Notes: generated by a model from the letters alone, not told the origin. Shown: positions 41,746 through 51,531, counted from the stretch's first letter. The stretch is DNA of 64,000 bases from Clostridia bacterium (GCA_024404115.1 JAKSQM010000001.1:62001-126000), one strand, 5' to 3'. Numbers and translations: made by a program.

Positions 41746-42438
41746 TTATTTCTTGTTAGATGCTTCTGCATTCTGAATTGCGCTGATGTAATAGCCTTTG
41801 TCGGCTTTTCTCAGTGTAATTTTTCTGTATTTTGACGGCTCGGGGGATTCAAATTTTCCCTCTGCCTTGCTCCAGTCCCCATAAGAAATGTAGCCAGTGA
41901 GAAGCTCAATTGAGCCCTCTTTTGTTTTGTTGATGCCTGCAATTTCGGGAACATATGCAGGGTCATAGCCTGTTACGGGGATAATATATCTCTGCTGCTG
42001 GCTCTGATAAGTGAAAATGCAGGTTGAACACTCCACGCTCTGGTGAACAGGCTTAACCTCTGTGCCAAAAAGAGCCTTGAAAGCTTCTTCAACAGTTTTC
42101 TGCGGGATTCCCATACCCGAAACCTCGCCCTCAACAAATTCAAATTCGTAGGGACTTTTTTCACCGTCATCAAGCAAAGAAAGAATTGATGAGCATATTA
42201 AATCTTTCATATCTGCGCCTGTAATATCGTCAAAGGGGTTAACATCCAGCGTAACAACAGGTGAAAGATATGAGGTGTATTCTTTTTTCTCTTTTTCGTT
42301 ATCAGTGAGCTTGTGTATCTGACTGATGCCAGTGTTCACAAGAAATCCTGCGCCGATAACTGCAAGAAGAATTATTACAAGACCGAGGGCAAATGCGCCT
42401 TTGCGGTCCTTTTTCTTTTTTGGATTGTTTTCAGACAA
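41746..42438 (-). CDS. Membrane-anchored protein of unknown function
   Basis: 230 residues: a Lys-rich cytoplasmic start, one membrane helix (about 16-36), and an extracytoplasmic domain of mixed alpha/beta pattern with a pair of Cys (ECSTC) in a strand-rich region. No family recognised. It lies 18 bases after proA and 11 before the sialidase-like gene, so it shares their transcript; a link to proline or to glycan use is not evident. Confidence 0.65.
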   Translation of the reverse strand: MSENNPKKKKDRKGAFALGLVIILLAVIGAGFLVNTGISQIHKLTDNEKEKKEYTSYLSPVVTLDVNPFDDITGADMKDLICSSILSLLDDGEKSPYEFEFVEGEVSGMGIPQKTVEEAFKALFGTEVKPVHQSVECSTCIFTYQSQQQRYIIPVTGYDPAYVPEIAGINKTKEGSIELLTGYISYGDWSKAEGKFESPEPSKYRKITLRKADKGYYISAIQNAEASNKK

Positions 42439-42456
42439 TCTGAAGCACCGCCTTTG

Positions 42457-43695
42457 TTATCTTATCTGACCTTCGCCTGTAACAATATATTTTTCACTTG
42501 TGAGATTGGAAAGACCAAGAGGTCCTCTCGCGTGAAGCTTCTGAGTTGAAATGCCAATCTCTGCACCGAAACCAAACTCGCCGCCGTCTGTGAATCTTGT
42601 TGAAGCGTTAACATAAACTGCGGCAGCATCAACTGACTTTGTGAATTTGTTTGCGGTGAAATAATCGTTTGTTACAATACATTCGCTATGACCTGTGCCA
42701 TATTTTGTGATGTGGTCAATTGCTTCGTCAACAGATGAAACAACCTTTGCACTGATTATATAATCAAGATATTCTGTGCCCCAGTCGCTTTCATCTGCAA
42801 GGGTTGAATCGGGGAACATTGCGTGAATTTTTTCGTCTGCGTGAATAAGAACTCGGCTCGCTCTTAAAGCAGAGCAGATTGCAGGAACCGCCTCACGGGC
42901 AATATCCTCGTGAATAAGCAGGCTTTCGCATGCGTTGCAAACAGACGGTCTTGATGCCTTTGCGTTAACAACAATTTTTGTTGCCATGTCAATGTCTGCC
43001 ATTTTGTCAACATAAACATGGCAGTTGCCTGTGCCTGTTTCAATAACGGGAACAGTTGAATTTTCAACGCAGGCTTTTATAAGACCTGCACCGCCTCTTG
43101 GGATAATAACATCAACATATTTGTTAAGGCGCATAAGCTCGTTTGCACCCTCGTGTGTTGTGTCCTCCACAAGCTGAATGCAGTCAGCAGGAAGTCCTGC
43201 TTTTTCAATTGCTTTTCTCATAACATTTGCAATTGCCATATTTGATGTGATAGCCTCTTTGCCGCCTCTTAAAATTGCCGCATTGCCAGATTTAAGGCAG
43301 AGCACAGCAGCGTCAAGTGTAACATTCGGTCTTGCTTCATAAATCACTGCAATAACACCAAGTGGAACTGCAACCTTTTCTATTTTTAATCCGTTGGGTC
43401 TTACTGAGCCGCTGGTAACCTTGCCGATAGGGTCATCTGCCGCCGCAACATCAGCCGCACCCTTTGCCATAGCCTCAATCCTTGCACGGTTGAGAATAAG
43501 TCTGTCAACAAGAGTTTCTTTCATTCCGTTAAGTCTGGCACGCCGTACATCTTTCATGTTGGCTGAAAGAATCTGCTCTGCGTTAGCCACAAGAGCGTCT
43601 GCTATCATATAAAGCGCACGGTTTTTAGTGCTTGTGCTGGCTGTTGAAAGAATTCTTTCGGCTGCCTTTGCTTTTTTGCCGATTTCCTGCATCAT
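42457..43695 (-). CDS. proA: Glutamate-5-semialdehyde dehydrogenase (gamma-glutamyl phosphate reductase)
   Basis: Second step of proline synthesis. 412 residues from ATG 43695; AGAGGA (43710-43705) touches an earlier ATG at 43704, so that one is unlikely. Aldehyde-dehydrogenase-like fold with the active Cys in RPSVCNACESLL, IYEARPNVT, and RGGKEA. Transcribed after proB with five bases between. Confidence 0.95.
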   Translation of the reverse strand: MMQEIGKKAKAAERILSTASTSTKNRALYMIADALVANAEQILSANMKDVRRARLNGMKETLVDRLILNRARIEAMAKGAADVAAADDPIGKVTSGSVRPNGLKIEKVAVPLGVIAVIYEARPNVTLDAAVLCLKSGNAAILRGGKEAITSNMAIANVMRKAIEKAGLPADCIQLVEDTTHEGANELMRLNKYVDVIIPRGGAGLIKACVENSTVPVIETGTGNCHVYVDKMADIDMATKIVVNAKASRPSVCNACESLLIHEDIAREAVPAICSALRASRVLIHADEKIHAMFPDSTLADESDWGTEYLDYIISAKVVSSVDEAIDHITKYGTGHSECIVTNDYFTANKFTKSVDAAAVYVNASTRFTDGGEFGFGAEIGISTQKLHARGPLGLSNLTSEKYIVTGEGQIR

Positions 43696-43700
43696 ATTTA

Positions 43701-44498
43701 TCATTCCTCTCTTGATTCGGGGCGGAAGAATGTGCCTGTCTGCCTGCCCTCAATAAGTCTGTAAATATCTTCTGGGTTTGACCCGTTTATAATAGCTGTG
43801 GGGATGCCTGCACTGCCTGCAACCTTTGCGGCATGGATTTTTGTAATCATTCCGCCGGTGCCTCTGTTAGAGCCTGCACCGCCTGCAAGTGTTTCAATTT
43901 CTTCTGTGATTTTTTCAACAACAGGGATAAGCACAGCATTGTCATCCGTCTTTGGATTTCCGCTGAAAAGTCCGTCAATATCTGAAAGAATAATAAGTCC
44001 GTCTGCGTTTATAAGATTTGCAACAATTGCAGAAAGATTATCGTTATCGCCAAAAACAATTTCGTCAACGGCAACAGCATCATTTTCATTAACAACAGGC
44101 ACTGCGCCGTATTCAAACAGCTTGTTGAAAGAGTTTGAAAGGTTGTTTTTACGCTCTTCATTTTCAAAGTCAAGCTTTGTAACAAGAAGCTGACCTGTTA
44201 TATGACCAAATTCAGCAAAGAGCTTGTCATACATAAACATAAGCTCGCACTGACCAACAGTTGCCGCCGCCTGTCTGCCGGGGGTGTCCTTAGGCTTTGC
44301 AGAAAGACCTAATTTGCCAACGCCAATGCCAATTGCACCGGATGTTACAAGAACTATCTGCATACCGCTGTTTTTAAGGTCTGAAAGAACCTCAACCAGC
44401 TTTCTTATTCTTCTGATGTTTGCTTTGCCTGTTTCATATGTGAGGGTGGATGTGCCCACCTTTACAACAATTCTTTTTGCACCTTTTAAGTTATCCAT
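43701..44498 (-). CDS. proB: Glutamate 5-kinase
   Basis: First step of proline synthesis, phosphorylating glutamate and normally inhibited by proline. 265 residues: only the amino-acid-kinase domain, without the C-terminal PUA domain of E. coli ProB. Motifs KVGTSTLTYE, VTSGAIGIGVGKLGL, VVNENDAVAVDE, FGDNDNLSA and GTGGMITKIHAA. Starts 2 bases after the FHA gene. Confidence 0.95.
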   Translation of the reverse strand: MDNLKGAKRIVVKVGTSTLTYETGKANIRRIRKLVEVLSDLKNSGMQIVLVTSGAIGIGVGKLGLSAKPKDTPGRQAAATVGQCELMFMYDKLFAEFGHITGQLLVTKLDFENEERKNNLSNSFNKLFEYGAVPVVNENDAVAVDEIVFGDNDNLSAIVANLINADGLIILSDIDGLFSGNPKTDDNAVLIPVVEKITEEIETLAGGAGSNRGTGGMITKIHAAKVAGSAGIPTAIINGSNPEDIYRLIEGRQTGTFFRPESREE

Positions 44499-44500
44499 AA

Positions 44501-44890
44501 TTACCTCTCTCTGAAAGTCAGTGATGTTCCGCCAAAAATCACTTTATCACCGCTTTGAATTACTGTGGGTTCGCTTATTTTTTCACCGTTAATATATGTG
44601 CCTGTGCGTGAAAATGTATCTGTCAGAACCCAGCCCTTTTTCTGCTTTGTAAGAACAGCATGGAAACGGCTTACAGTTTCAAAATTCAGCACAATATCGC
44701 ACGAATTACTTCTGCCTATTGATGTTTCCCAATGAGTGATAGGGTATTGCTCGCCGTTAAGGTTATCAACAAAAACAGCAGGCGTAACCTTTGGGGATTT
44801 TGTTTTTAAAAGTGATGAAAGACAAACCACCGCCACTGTAACGCAGATAATCGGCAGAATGTATCTTGTGATATAAGCTAATGTTTCCAT
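44501..44890 (-). CDS. Membrane-anchored FHA domain protein
   Basis: 129 residues from ATG 44890 (AGAGGTG 6 bases upstream). One N-terminal membrane helix (about 9-28) and a cytoplasmic FHA domain (about 50-127) with the phosphothreonine-binding residues in IGRSNSCDI, VSRFHAVL and GTYINGEKI. FHA domains bind Thr-phosphorylated partners of Ser/Thr kinases. It heads the proB-proA operon, which is unexpected for a signalling protein; whether it affects proline synthesis is not known. Confidence 0.88.
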   Translation of the reverse strand: METLAYITRYILPIICVTVAVVCLSSLLKTKSPKVTPAVFVDNLNGEQYPITHWETSIGRSNSCDIVLNFETVSRFHAVLTKQKKGWVLTDTFSRTGTYINGEKISEPTVIQSGDKVIFGGTSLTFRER

Positions 44891-44922
44891 TTGTTTCACC
44901 TCTGCACATAACAATTCAATAT

Positions 44923-44951
44923 ATTATATTACATTATATCCGCTAAAACAA
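44923..44951 (-). promoter_or_regulatory. Promoter of the FHA-proBA operon
   Basis: On the minus strand TTGTTT (44951-44946) and TATAAT (44928-44923), spacer 17 bp; a second TATAAT lies 10 bases upstream. Confidence 0.5.
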
Positions 44952-44967
44952 GTGTTAAAAACAACTA

Positions 44968-44996
44968 TTGCAAAAAAATTAACAGTAATGTATAAT
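44968..44996 (+). promoter_or_regulatory. Promoter of the lipoprotein gene
   Basis: TTGCAA at 44968-44973 and TATAAT at 44991-44996, spacer 17 bp. Divergent from the FHA-proBA promoter. Confidence 0.75.
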
Positions 44997-45026
44997 TTCA
45001 TTAACAAATATAAAGGAAGTTTTATT

Positions 45027-45776
45027 GTGAAAAGATTTTTCTCTCTCTTAATTATTACAGCAATTATTTGCTCACTTTTTTATGGATGCGGTGCCGCAAA
45101 AAGTATTGAACCTGTCAGCGGTGAAATTATAGTGAATGATAAAAATTGCACTGTAAATTTCACAGTTAAAAATAATACGGGCAAAAGCATCAGCTCACTT
45201 TCGGGATTCGTTTCTGCCTTTTCAAAAGATAAAATTGTTGTTAAAACAGATGAGGTTGTTTACCCTATTGAGGTGAAAAACGGTGCCAATGCAACCTTTT
45301 CTTTTAATGTGGAAAGCTGTGCGTCTGCAAGGCTTGATTTCTGCACATTCAAAGACGAAAACGGCAATGAAAAAAGAGTGGATTTTAAAGAAGCTTTCAC
45401 TGCATTCCCAAAGACAAGCTCAGATAACACAATCAAAACAAGGGAAGAGCTTGCAGATGAAATTATCAGAGATATAAAAAATAAATTCCTCGCACAGGGC
45501 AGCTTCTCTGATGGCAGTTATAACCCCGATAAAAAACAGCTGGTTATCGTTTCAACATATGACAGGGATGCGAACACCTGCGTTTCGCTTTATCAGAAAG
45601 AGCCTGAAATGTGGAAGAGCCTTGAGGACGGAATTGTTTCTATGAGTCAGACCTGCCTTGACCAGTTTAAAGAGAATAATTTTGACGATGTTTCGGTAAG
45701 CATAGGCGTAATGTCAAATGATGAAGAGATATTATTCAGCGCAACAGACGGTCAATTAGTGAAAACTCCCTCATAA
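45027..45776 (+). CDS. Putative lipoprotein of unknown function
   Basis: 249 residues from GTG 45027 with AAGGAAG upstream. Signal peptide ending in a lipobox-like SLFYGC (Cys about 20). The first half is a small beta domain (VNFTVKNNTGKSISSL, FSFNVESCASARLDF) as in FxLYD-like extracytoplasmic domains; the second half is helical with two Cys (NTCVSLY, QTCLDQF). No specific family recognised. Monocistronic. Confidence 0.7.
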   Translation: MKRFFSLLIITAIICSLFYGCGAAKSIEPVSGEIIVNDKNCTVNFTVKNNTGKSISSLSGFVSAFSKDKIVVKTDEVVYPIEVKNGANATFSFNVESCASARLDFCTFKDENGNEKRVDFKEAFTAFPKTSSDNTIKTREELADEIIRDIKNKFLAQGSFSDGSYNPDKKQLVIVSTYDRDANTCVSLYQKEPEMWKSLEDGIVSMSQTCLDQFKENNFDDVSVSIGVMSNDEEILFSATDGQLVKTPS

Positions 45777-45800
45777 TAGCAGAAAAATATTTAAAAAGGC

Positions 45801-45829
45801 TTGAAAAATAAATTTCTTTAATATATAAT
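45801..45829 (+). promoter_or_regulatory. Promoter of the gene at 45882
   Basis: TTGAAA at 45801-45806 and TATAAT at 45824-45829, spacer 17 bp. Confidence 0.75.
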
Positions 45830-45881
45830 AAAATCGTATAAATCGGTCGGTTATACGGCTTATTAAGCAGGAGGAATCCGT

Positions 45882-47003
45882 ATGAGTAAAGAAAAGTTAT
45901 CAAAAGAACAGAAAAAAGCAATGAAAGCAGACAAAAAAGCTGAAAAGAAAGCAAAGGGCGGCAACCCCGATGTTAGCGCAGCACTTATTCAGTGCATCTC
46001 AGCTCTTCTTTGCGTTGGTATCATTGCAATGGGCGCAAGCACAATCACAAATAAAGTTAACGAAAACAAGCTTGAAATTGCAGGCAAAACAGGCACATCA
46101 AGCAGTCAGTCAGCTGGCACAGCAGATGTTGCAGGCGACACTTCATCAGACGATGTTGCTGCAGACGACACGGTGGCAGATGTAGCAGATGATACAGCAG
46201 CAGACGATGTTGTTGCAGACGATACTTCAGCAGATGTTGCAGACAGCTCAACTGACGGCTCAACATCATCTTCAGATTCATCAGCTTCAGCTATCAAGCC
46301 CGCAACAATCAAAACTGATTCAGGCAAAAAAGACGCTGGCAAAAAGTCATTATCAACAGCTGACATCCTTAACATCTACAACAGTGCAACTAAAAAAGCT
46401 GTTGACAAAAAAGTAGGCTTCTCAAAGACAAGAACAACTGTTGAGAAAAAATACGAAGCAGGTCTTGCACTTAAATCATTCAAGTCAATCGTTTATAAAT
46501 TCATGGGCGTTGGCGACGGCAACAAGTTCACTAAAACAGTAACATCTGCTGACGCAGACAGCTATCATAAGTATTTCCTCGCATCATCACTTTCTGCTGC
46601 TGATATCGCAGGCATTAAGTGTGATGACAAGGGTAACTCATACACAATCACAGTTGCTCTTAAAGATGGCGCATCAGCTGTAACAAACGGTAAGGTTACA
46701 CAGAACAGCAAAACAGCTCTTGATAAGAGCGGCGTTTCATGCGGCGAAAAAGATAAGGACTACTGGGATCACAAAACAGCTGAAAACATCTATTCAGCTA
46801 TTTCAGAAGTTCCCGGCTGCAGCAGCGCATCAATCAAAGAAAGATACAGCGGTGCAGTTATAACAATGGATGTTACAAAAGACGGCAAGATTACATCTTA
46901 CACAGCTAAGTATTCATTCCATGTTGACATTGACGGTGTTATGGGCTCATCAGGCGTTGCTGAGGCTGCAAGTACAGTTGTAATGAACAACTTCAAGTGG
47001 TAA
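45882..47003 (+). CDS. Membrane-anchored protein with Asp/Ala/Val/Ser-rich linker
   Basis: 373 residues. Lys-rich N-terminus, one membrane helix (about 32-53), a low-complexity stretch (about 73-145) made of D-D-V-A-A-D-D-T-type repeats and a Ser run, then a C-terminal domain of about 220 residues with two Cys (KCDDKG, SCGEKD) and a helix-rich start (SLSTADILNIYNSATKK). AGGAGG before ATG 45882. Similar proteins occur in Clostridia; function unknown to me. It has its own promoter and terminator. Confidence 0.7.
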   Translation: MSKEKLSKEQKKAMKADKKAEKKAKGGNPDVSAALIQCISALLCVGIIAMGASTITNKVNENKLEIAGKTGTSSSQSAGTADVAGDTSSDDVAADDTVADVADDTAADDVVADDTSADVADSSTDGSTSSSDSSASAIKPATIKTDSGKKDAGKKSLSTADILNIYNSATKKAVDKKVGFSKTRTTVEKKYEAGLALKSFKSIVYKFMGVGDGNKFTKTVTSADADSYHKYFLASSLSAADIAGIKCDDKGNSYTITVALKDGASAVTNGKVTQNSKTALDKSGVSCGEKDKDYWDHKTAENIYSAISEVPGCSSASIKERYSGAVITMDVTKDGKITSYTAKYSFHVDIDGVMGSSGVAEAASTVVMNNFKW

Positions 47004-47029
47004 CAATATAGACTGTAATTTCTAAAATA

Positions 47030-47058
47030 AAAAAAGAGCCGCAACTCGGCTCTTTTTT
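47030..47058 (+). terminator. Intrinsic terminator
   Basis: A 12-bp perfect stem, AAAAAAGAGCCG (47030-47041) with 47047-47058, 5-nt loop, ending in six T. Confidence 0.9.
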
Positions 47059-47111
47059 GCCATATTATGCAGTAATTTTTATTTTTCTAATTTTTAAAAG
47101 AGAGGCTTTTT

Positions 47112-47948
47112 ATGTTTAAAATCGGCTGTCATCTTTCTGTTTCAAAAGGATTTTATCATATGGGCAGTGAGGCACTTTCAATCGGTGCCAACACCATGCA
47201 GTTCTTTACAAGGAATCCAAGGGGCAGTAAAGCAAAACCCATAGATGAAAAAGATATTGAGAAGTTTCTCTCTTTCTGTAAAGAAAATAATATAACAAGC
47301 TTTCTTGCTCACGCACCATATACCCTCAACCCCTGCTCCTCCAATCCCGAAACAAGGGAGTTTGCCTTGCAGACAATGGAGGATGACATAAAGCGTCTTT
47401 CGCTCCTCGGCGAATGTATGTATAATTTTCACCCTGGCAGTCATACAGGGCAGGGCACAGAAACAGGAATACAGCAGATTACAGACCTTCTTAATAAAAT
47501 AATCACCCCCCAGCAGAAGCCGATTATTCTGCTTGAAACAATGGCTGGCAAAGGCACAGAGGTTGGCAAAACCTTTGAAGAAATTGCAGGCATTATTGAG
47601 GGCGTGAATGTTAAAGAAAAAATCGGTGTCTGCCTTGACACCTGCCATGTGCACGATGGCGGATACAATATTAAAGATGACCTTGACGGAGTGCTTGAAG
47701 AGTTCGATAAAGTTATCGGTATTGGCAGGCTGAAAGCAATTCATCTTAACGATAGTATGAACCCATGCGGTGCTCATAAAGACAGGCACGAAAAAATCGG
47801 TGAAGGTCATATTGGCATAGAAGCTTTTACAAATATTATCAACAACAAATATCTTAAAGATATTCCATTTTATCTTGAAACCCCCAATGAGCTGGACGGT
47901 TATGCAAAAGAAATCGCCACGCTTAAAAAACTCAGAACGCAGGAATGA
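47112..47948 (+). CDS. nfo: Deoxyribonuclease IV (endonuclease IV)
   Basis: AP endonuclease of base excision repair, TIM barrel with three Zn. 278 residues. Zn-ligand segments: [65 protein letters not shown] and LETPNE. AGAGAGG before ATG 47112. It opens the operon that runs to 53874, an unusual partner for sugar genes. Confidence 0.94.
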   Translation: MFKIGCHLSVSKGFYHMGSEALSIGANTMQFFTRNPRGSKAKPIDEKDIEKFLSFCKENNITSFLAHAPYTLNPCSSNPETREFALQTMEDDIKRLSLLGECMYNFHPGSHTGQGTETGIQQITDLLNKIITPQQKPIILLETMAGKGTEVGKTFEEIAGIIEGVNVKEKIGVCLDTCHVHDGGYNIKDDLDGVLEEFDKVIGIGRLKAIHLNDSMNPCGAHKDRHEKIGEGHIGIEAFTNIINNKYLKDIPFYLETPNELDGYAKEIATLKKLRTQE

Positions 47949-47950
47949 TT

Positions 47951-49135
47951 ATGAAACCTTACGAAGAATTATTGCTGAAGTTAATACGAAGCGCTGTTCT
48001 GCAAAAGCAGGAAGATTTTTCTGAATTTTCTGATTTTGCGGATTGGGGCAACCTTTTTGCGCTCAGCAGCTCACATTCAGTTGTCGGTATGATTTACGAC
48101 AAAATGATAGAAGTGTTTGATGGCAAAATCCCCGAAAAATATGCTATCTGGTTCAAGCATTCCGCTTTTAAAGAGATGTCTTTTCAGGCGGTGCGCTCAC
48201 TTACTTTTGCAAGCATTTATGAAGAATTGAAAAAGAAAAATATTGCTCCCGTTGTTTTAAAAGGCGAGGTGCTCAGGCGACTTTATCCGAAGCCAGAGAG
48301 CAGAACCTCCCTTGACGAGGACTTGCTGATTGAGCCCGAAGACTATGAGCCGTTAAAGAATGAGCTTGTTTTAATGGGCTTTGAAGAGGCAGGCGAGGGC
48401 AGGGACGAAAAACATTGGGTTAATAAAAAATATTCTGTGTATTTTGAGATTCATTTTTCTCCGTTCCCAACAGAAAAAAGCTATGAAAGCTGGAACAGAA
48501 TTTTTGATAACTATAAAGACAGATCAATGGTCAACGAAAACGGAGTTGTTTTACTTTCAAGAACAGATAATTTTATTTACCTTTTCCTTCATGCGGCAAT
48601 TCATTTTATCTATTCAGGCGTTGGTATAAAACAGCTTCTTGACATTGCCCTTTTCATAAAAAATTATAAGGACGAAATTGACTTTAAATACGCTGAAACT
48701 ATGCTCAAAAAAGCAAAGGCATTTAACTTTGCGGCAGAGATTACAGCATTCATAAAAAAATATTTTTGTGAGGATGTTTTCACATTCACCAAAAAAGAGG
48801 TTGACGAAAGCTTTGCACAGGATGTTTTCAGCAGCGGTTCTCTTGGAAAATCTGATAAAGACAGAATCCATTCTGCCAACGTAACATCAACAAAATTCAC
48901 AGGCAAATCGTCCCTTAAAAAAATCCTTTTCCCACCAAAGAAAAGATTACAGATTCAATACCCATTTGCAAAAAAATATCCGTTCCTTTTGCCTGTTGCG
49001 TGGCTGTTAAGATTGCTGTCAAATCTGACCCACGGCAAGCGTTCTCTTCAGACGGGCAACGAGCGTTTGAAGCTCATTAAAAAATACGGATTGATTACTA
49101 AAAAAACACGGAGTGATAACGATGGAAATGATTAA
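47951..49135 (+). CDS. Nucleotidyltransferase family protein (NTP_transf_5 type)
   Basis: 394 residues from ATG 47951; AGGA at 47941-47944 would sit directly against an ATG at 47945. It has the uncharacterised nucleotidyltransferase pattern (PF14907): LKGEVLRRLYP, then the catalytic acidic pair in RTSLDEDLLIEP, and a downstream VYFEIHFSPF. Relatives are found in polysaccharide and lanthipeptide clusters; substrate unknown. It follows nfo almost directly and overlaps manA by 14 bases. Confidence 0.78.
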   Translation: MKPYEELLLKLIRSAVLQKQEDFSEFSDFADWGNLFALSSSHSVVGMIYDKMIEVFDGKIPEKYAIWFKHSAFKEMSFQAVRSLTFASIYEELKKKNIAPVVLKGEVLRRLYPKPESRTSLDEDLLIEPEDYEPLKNELVLMGFEEAGEGRDEKHWVNKKYSVYFEIHFSPFPTEKSYESWNRIFDNYKDRSMVNENGVVLLSRTDNFIYLFLHAAIHFIYSGVGIKQLLDIALFIKNYKDEIDFKYAETMLKKAKAFNFAAEITAFIKKYFCEDVFTFTKKEVDESFAQDVFSSGSLGKSDKDRIHSANVTSTKFTGKSSLKKILFPPKKRLQIQYPFAKKYPFLLPVAWLLRLLSNLTHGKRSLQTGNERLKLIKKYGLITKKTRSDNDGND

Positions 49136-50081
49136 ACTTACACCCTTTATTGCAGATTACATCTGGGGCGGCAGCCGCCTTATTGATGAATACGGCATAG
49201 AAACAGATAAAAGTCCTGCCGCTGAAGCATGGGTACTTTCATGCCACAAGGCTGGTCCCGCTGTTGTAACTGAGGGCGAATATAAAGGCAAAACTCTGCA
49301 GGAAATTTATGAAAACGATAAATCAATCTGCGGCACAAACGGTCAGAAATTTGAATTTTTCCCGATTCTTATTAAGCTCATTGATGCTAAAAATAATCTC
49401 TCAATTCAGGTTCATCCCGATGATGAATATGCAATGCGTGTTGAGGGCGAATACGGCAAAACAGAGGCTTGGTATATCCTTGACTGTGATGATGACGCAG
49501 AGCTTATTCTTGGCTTTAACCGTGATGTAACTGTTGAAGAATTTAAAGAAGCTGCACAGAGCGAAAAGATGCTTGACATCGTAAACAAAGTTAAGGTTAA
49601 AAAAGGTGACCTTTTCTTTATTGAAGCAGGCACAATGCACGCTATCTGCAAGGGAATTATGCTTGCAGAGGTTCAGCAGAATTCAAACACAACCTACAGA
49701 ATTTATGACTACGGCAGACTTGGTGCAGACGGCAAGCCCCGTCCTCTTCATGTTGATAAAGCCGCAGATGTAACAAAGCTTTGCCCTCCCGAAATCCCCG
49801 ATGCTGCCAGCAGAAAGATCGAAAAATTCCAGTTTGCAGAGCGTACAGAGCTTACTTCATGCGACCTTTTCAAAATGTTTAACCTTAAAGTTGACGGCAA
49901 GTTTGACGGCGTTGCAGACGAAACTTCTTTTGTTTCACTTCTTTGCCTTGAGGGAAATGCAAAGGTAATCTGTGGCGAAAAGACCCTTGATTTCAAAAAG
50001 GGCGAGAGCATTTTTATTCCTGCAAACGCTGGCGATTTTTCAGTTGACGGCAAGGCAGAAATTCTTGAAACGAGAGTATAA
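49122..50081 (+). CDS. manA: Mannose-6-phosphate isomerase, class I
   Basis: Zn enzyme interconverting mannose 6-phosphate and fructose 6-phosphate. 319 residues from ATG 49122 (CGGAG 8 bases upstream). Metal-binding QVHPDD, IEAGTMHAICKG, and the active-site stretch YRIYDYGRLG. Short Firmicutes-type enzyme. One base separates it from the uxaB start. Confidence 0.94.
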   Translation: MEMIKLTPFIADYIWGGSRLIDEYGIETDKSPAAEAWVLSCHKAGPAVVTEGEYKGKTLQEIYENDKSICGTNGQKFEFFPILIKLIDAKNNLSIQVHPDDEYAMRVEGEYGKTEAWYILDCDDDAELILGFNRDVTVEEFKEAAQSEKMLDIVNKVKVKKGDLFFIEAGTMHAICKGIMLAEVQQNSNTTYRIYDYGRLGADGKPRPLHVDKAADVTKLCPPEIPDAASRKIEKFQFAERTELTSCDLFKMFNLKVDGKFDGVADETSFVSLLCLEGNAKVICGEKTLDFKKGESIFIPANAGDFSVDGKAEILETRV

Positions 50082-50082
50082 A

Positions 50083-51531
50083 ATGATAAGTGAAAAAGTT
50101 CAGAAAACTTATGGCAATTGCCCTGTAAAAGTGTTGCAGATTGGCGAGGGAAATTTCCTCCGTGCCTTTGCAGATTTTATTATTGAAAAGATGAACAGCC
50201 AGAATAATTTTAATGGCAGTGTTGTCGTGTGCCAGCCAAACGGCAGTGATTTTTCTGATGTTCTCAATGGGCAAAATTGCATTTATACCGTTGTTGTAAG
50301 AGGCAAGGAAAACGGCGAAACTGTTGATAATTCGCAGGTTATCACAAGTGTTAAAGAGTGCGTGAATCCTAAAAAGAATTTTGAAAAAATTCTGAAATAT
50401 GCCTGTGAGGATTCTTTGCAGGTTGTAATTTCTAACACAACCGAAGCTGGAATTTATTATAATCCCGATGATAAAATCGACAGCAATCCGCCTGCATCTT
50501 TCCCTGCAAAGCTTACAAAAATTCTTTATGAAAGATACAAATTTTTTGACGGAAATTTAAGCAAAGGTTTGCTTATTTTGCCTGCCGAACTTATTGAAAA
50601 AAATGGCGAAAATTTAAAGAAAATTGTTTTGAAATATGCAAGCGATTGGAGTCTGCCGGCTGGCTTTGTTTCGTGGCTTAATGATGCATGCTGTTTTGCT
50701 AACACTCTTGTTGACAGAATCGTTACAGGCTACCCGAAAGATGAAGCAGAAAAACTTTGCGAAAGATTTGGTTACAAAGATAATTGCATTGACACCTGCG
50801 AGCCGTTCCTTTTCTGGGCGATAGAATGTGATGAAAAATGGGCAGAAAAATTCCCTGCAAATGAAACAGGCTTGAATGTTGTTTTTGCAAAGGATATTAC
50901 GCCTTATAAAACACGCAAGGTCAGAATCCTCAACGGTGCGCACACTGTAAGCGTTCTCGGTGCTTTCCATTGCGGATATGATATTGTGCTTCAGATGATG
51001 AATGACAGCACGCTGAAAGAGTACATCCGCAAGGCAATGTTCAGCGAGATTATTCCCACAATCGACCTGCCCGAAAGTGAACTTTCAGTTTTTGCAAACG
51101 CAGTTATTGAAAGATTTGAAAATCCATTTATCAAGCACAGACTTCTTGATATTTCTCTCAATTCTGTTTCAAAATATAAGGCAAGATGCCTTGATACTTT
51201 AATAGATTTTTATAATCTTAAAGGCGAGCTTCCGCCTGTTCTTACATTCGGTCTGGCGGCACTTATATATTTTTATAAAGGCGAGTTTGACGGCGAAAAA
51301 TATTTTGGCACACGCAACGGCGAGAAATATGAAATCAGAGATAATTGCGAAGTTCTGAAGTTTTTCAATGATGCTTGGCATAGTGAAAACACAGTTAAAG
51401 CTGTCCTTTCAAATGAAAATTTTTGGGGGAAAAATCTCACAGAAATCTGCGGAATGGAAGAGCTTGTTTCGCAGTATCTTGACCAAATAAATTCGCTCGG
51501 AATGAAAGCCGCTATAGAGAAACTTTTATGA
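50083..51531 (+). CDS. uxaB: Tagaturonate reductase
   Basis: Reduces tagaturonate to altronate with NADH in galacturonate breakdown. 482 residues, matching UxaB (about 480). Mannitol-dehydrogenase-family motifs: VLQIGEGNFLRAF (nucleotide loop), VISNTTEAGI, the RKVRILNGAHT region and LDISLNSVSKYKARCL. ATG 50083 with GAGAG upstream; the longer in-frame extension into manA has no support. The TGA stop overlaps the ATG of uxaA. Confidence 0.92.
   Translation: MISEKVQKTYGNCPVKVLQIGEGNFLRAFADFIIEKMNSQNNFNGSVVVCQPNGSDFSDVLNGQNCIYTVVVRGKENGETVDNSQVITSVKECVNPKKNFEKILKYACEDSLQVVISNTTEAGIYYNPDDKIDSNPPASFPAKLTKILYERYKFFDGNLSKGLLILPAELIEKNGENLKKIVLKYASDWSLPAGFVSWLNDACCFANTLVDRIVTGYPKDEAEKLCERFGYKDNCIDTCEPFLFWAIECDEKWAEKFPANETGLNVVFAKDITPYKTRKVRILNGAHTVSVLGAFHCGYDIVLQMMNDSTLKEYIRKAMFSEIIPTIDLPESELSVFANAVIERFENPFIKHRLLDISLNSVSKYKARCLDTLIDFYNLKGELPPVLTFGLAALIYFYKGEFDGEKYFGTRNGEKYEIRDNCEVLKFFNDAWHSENTVKAVLSNENFWGKNLTEICGMEELVSQYLDQINSLGMKAAIEKLL

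Noticed and set aside
49972..50082. Upstream extension of uxaB into manA
   Set aside because: The extension is out-of-frame manA sequence; the ATG at 50083 gives the normal family length.
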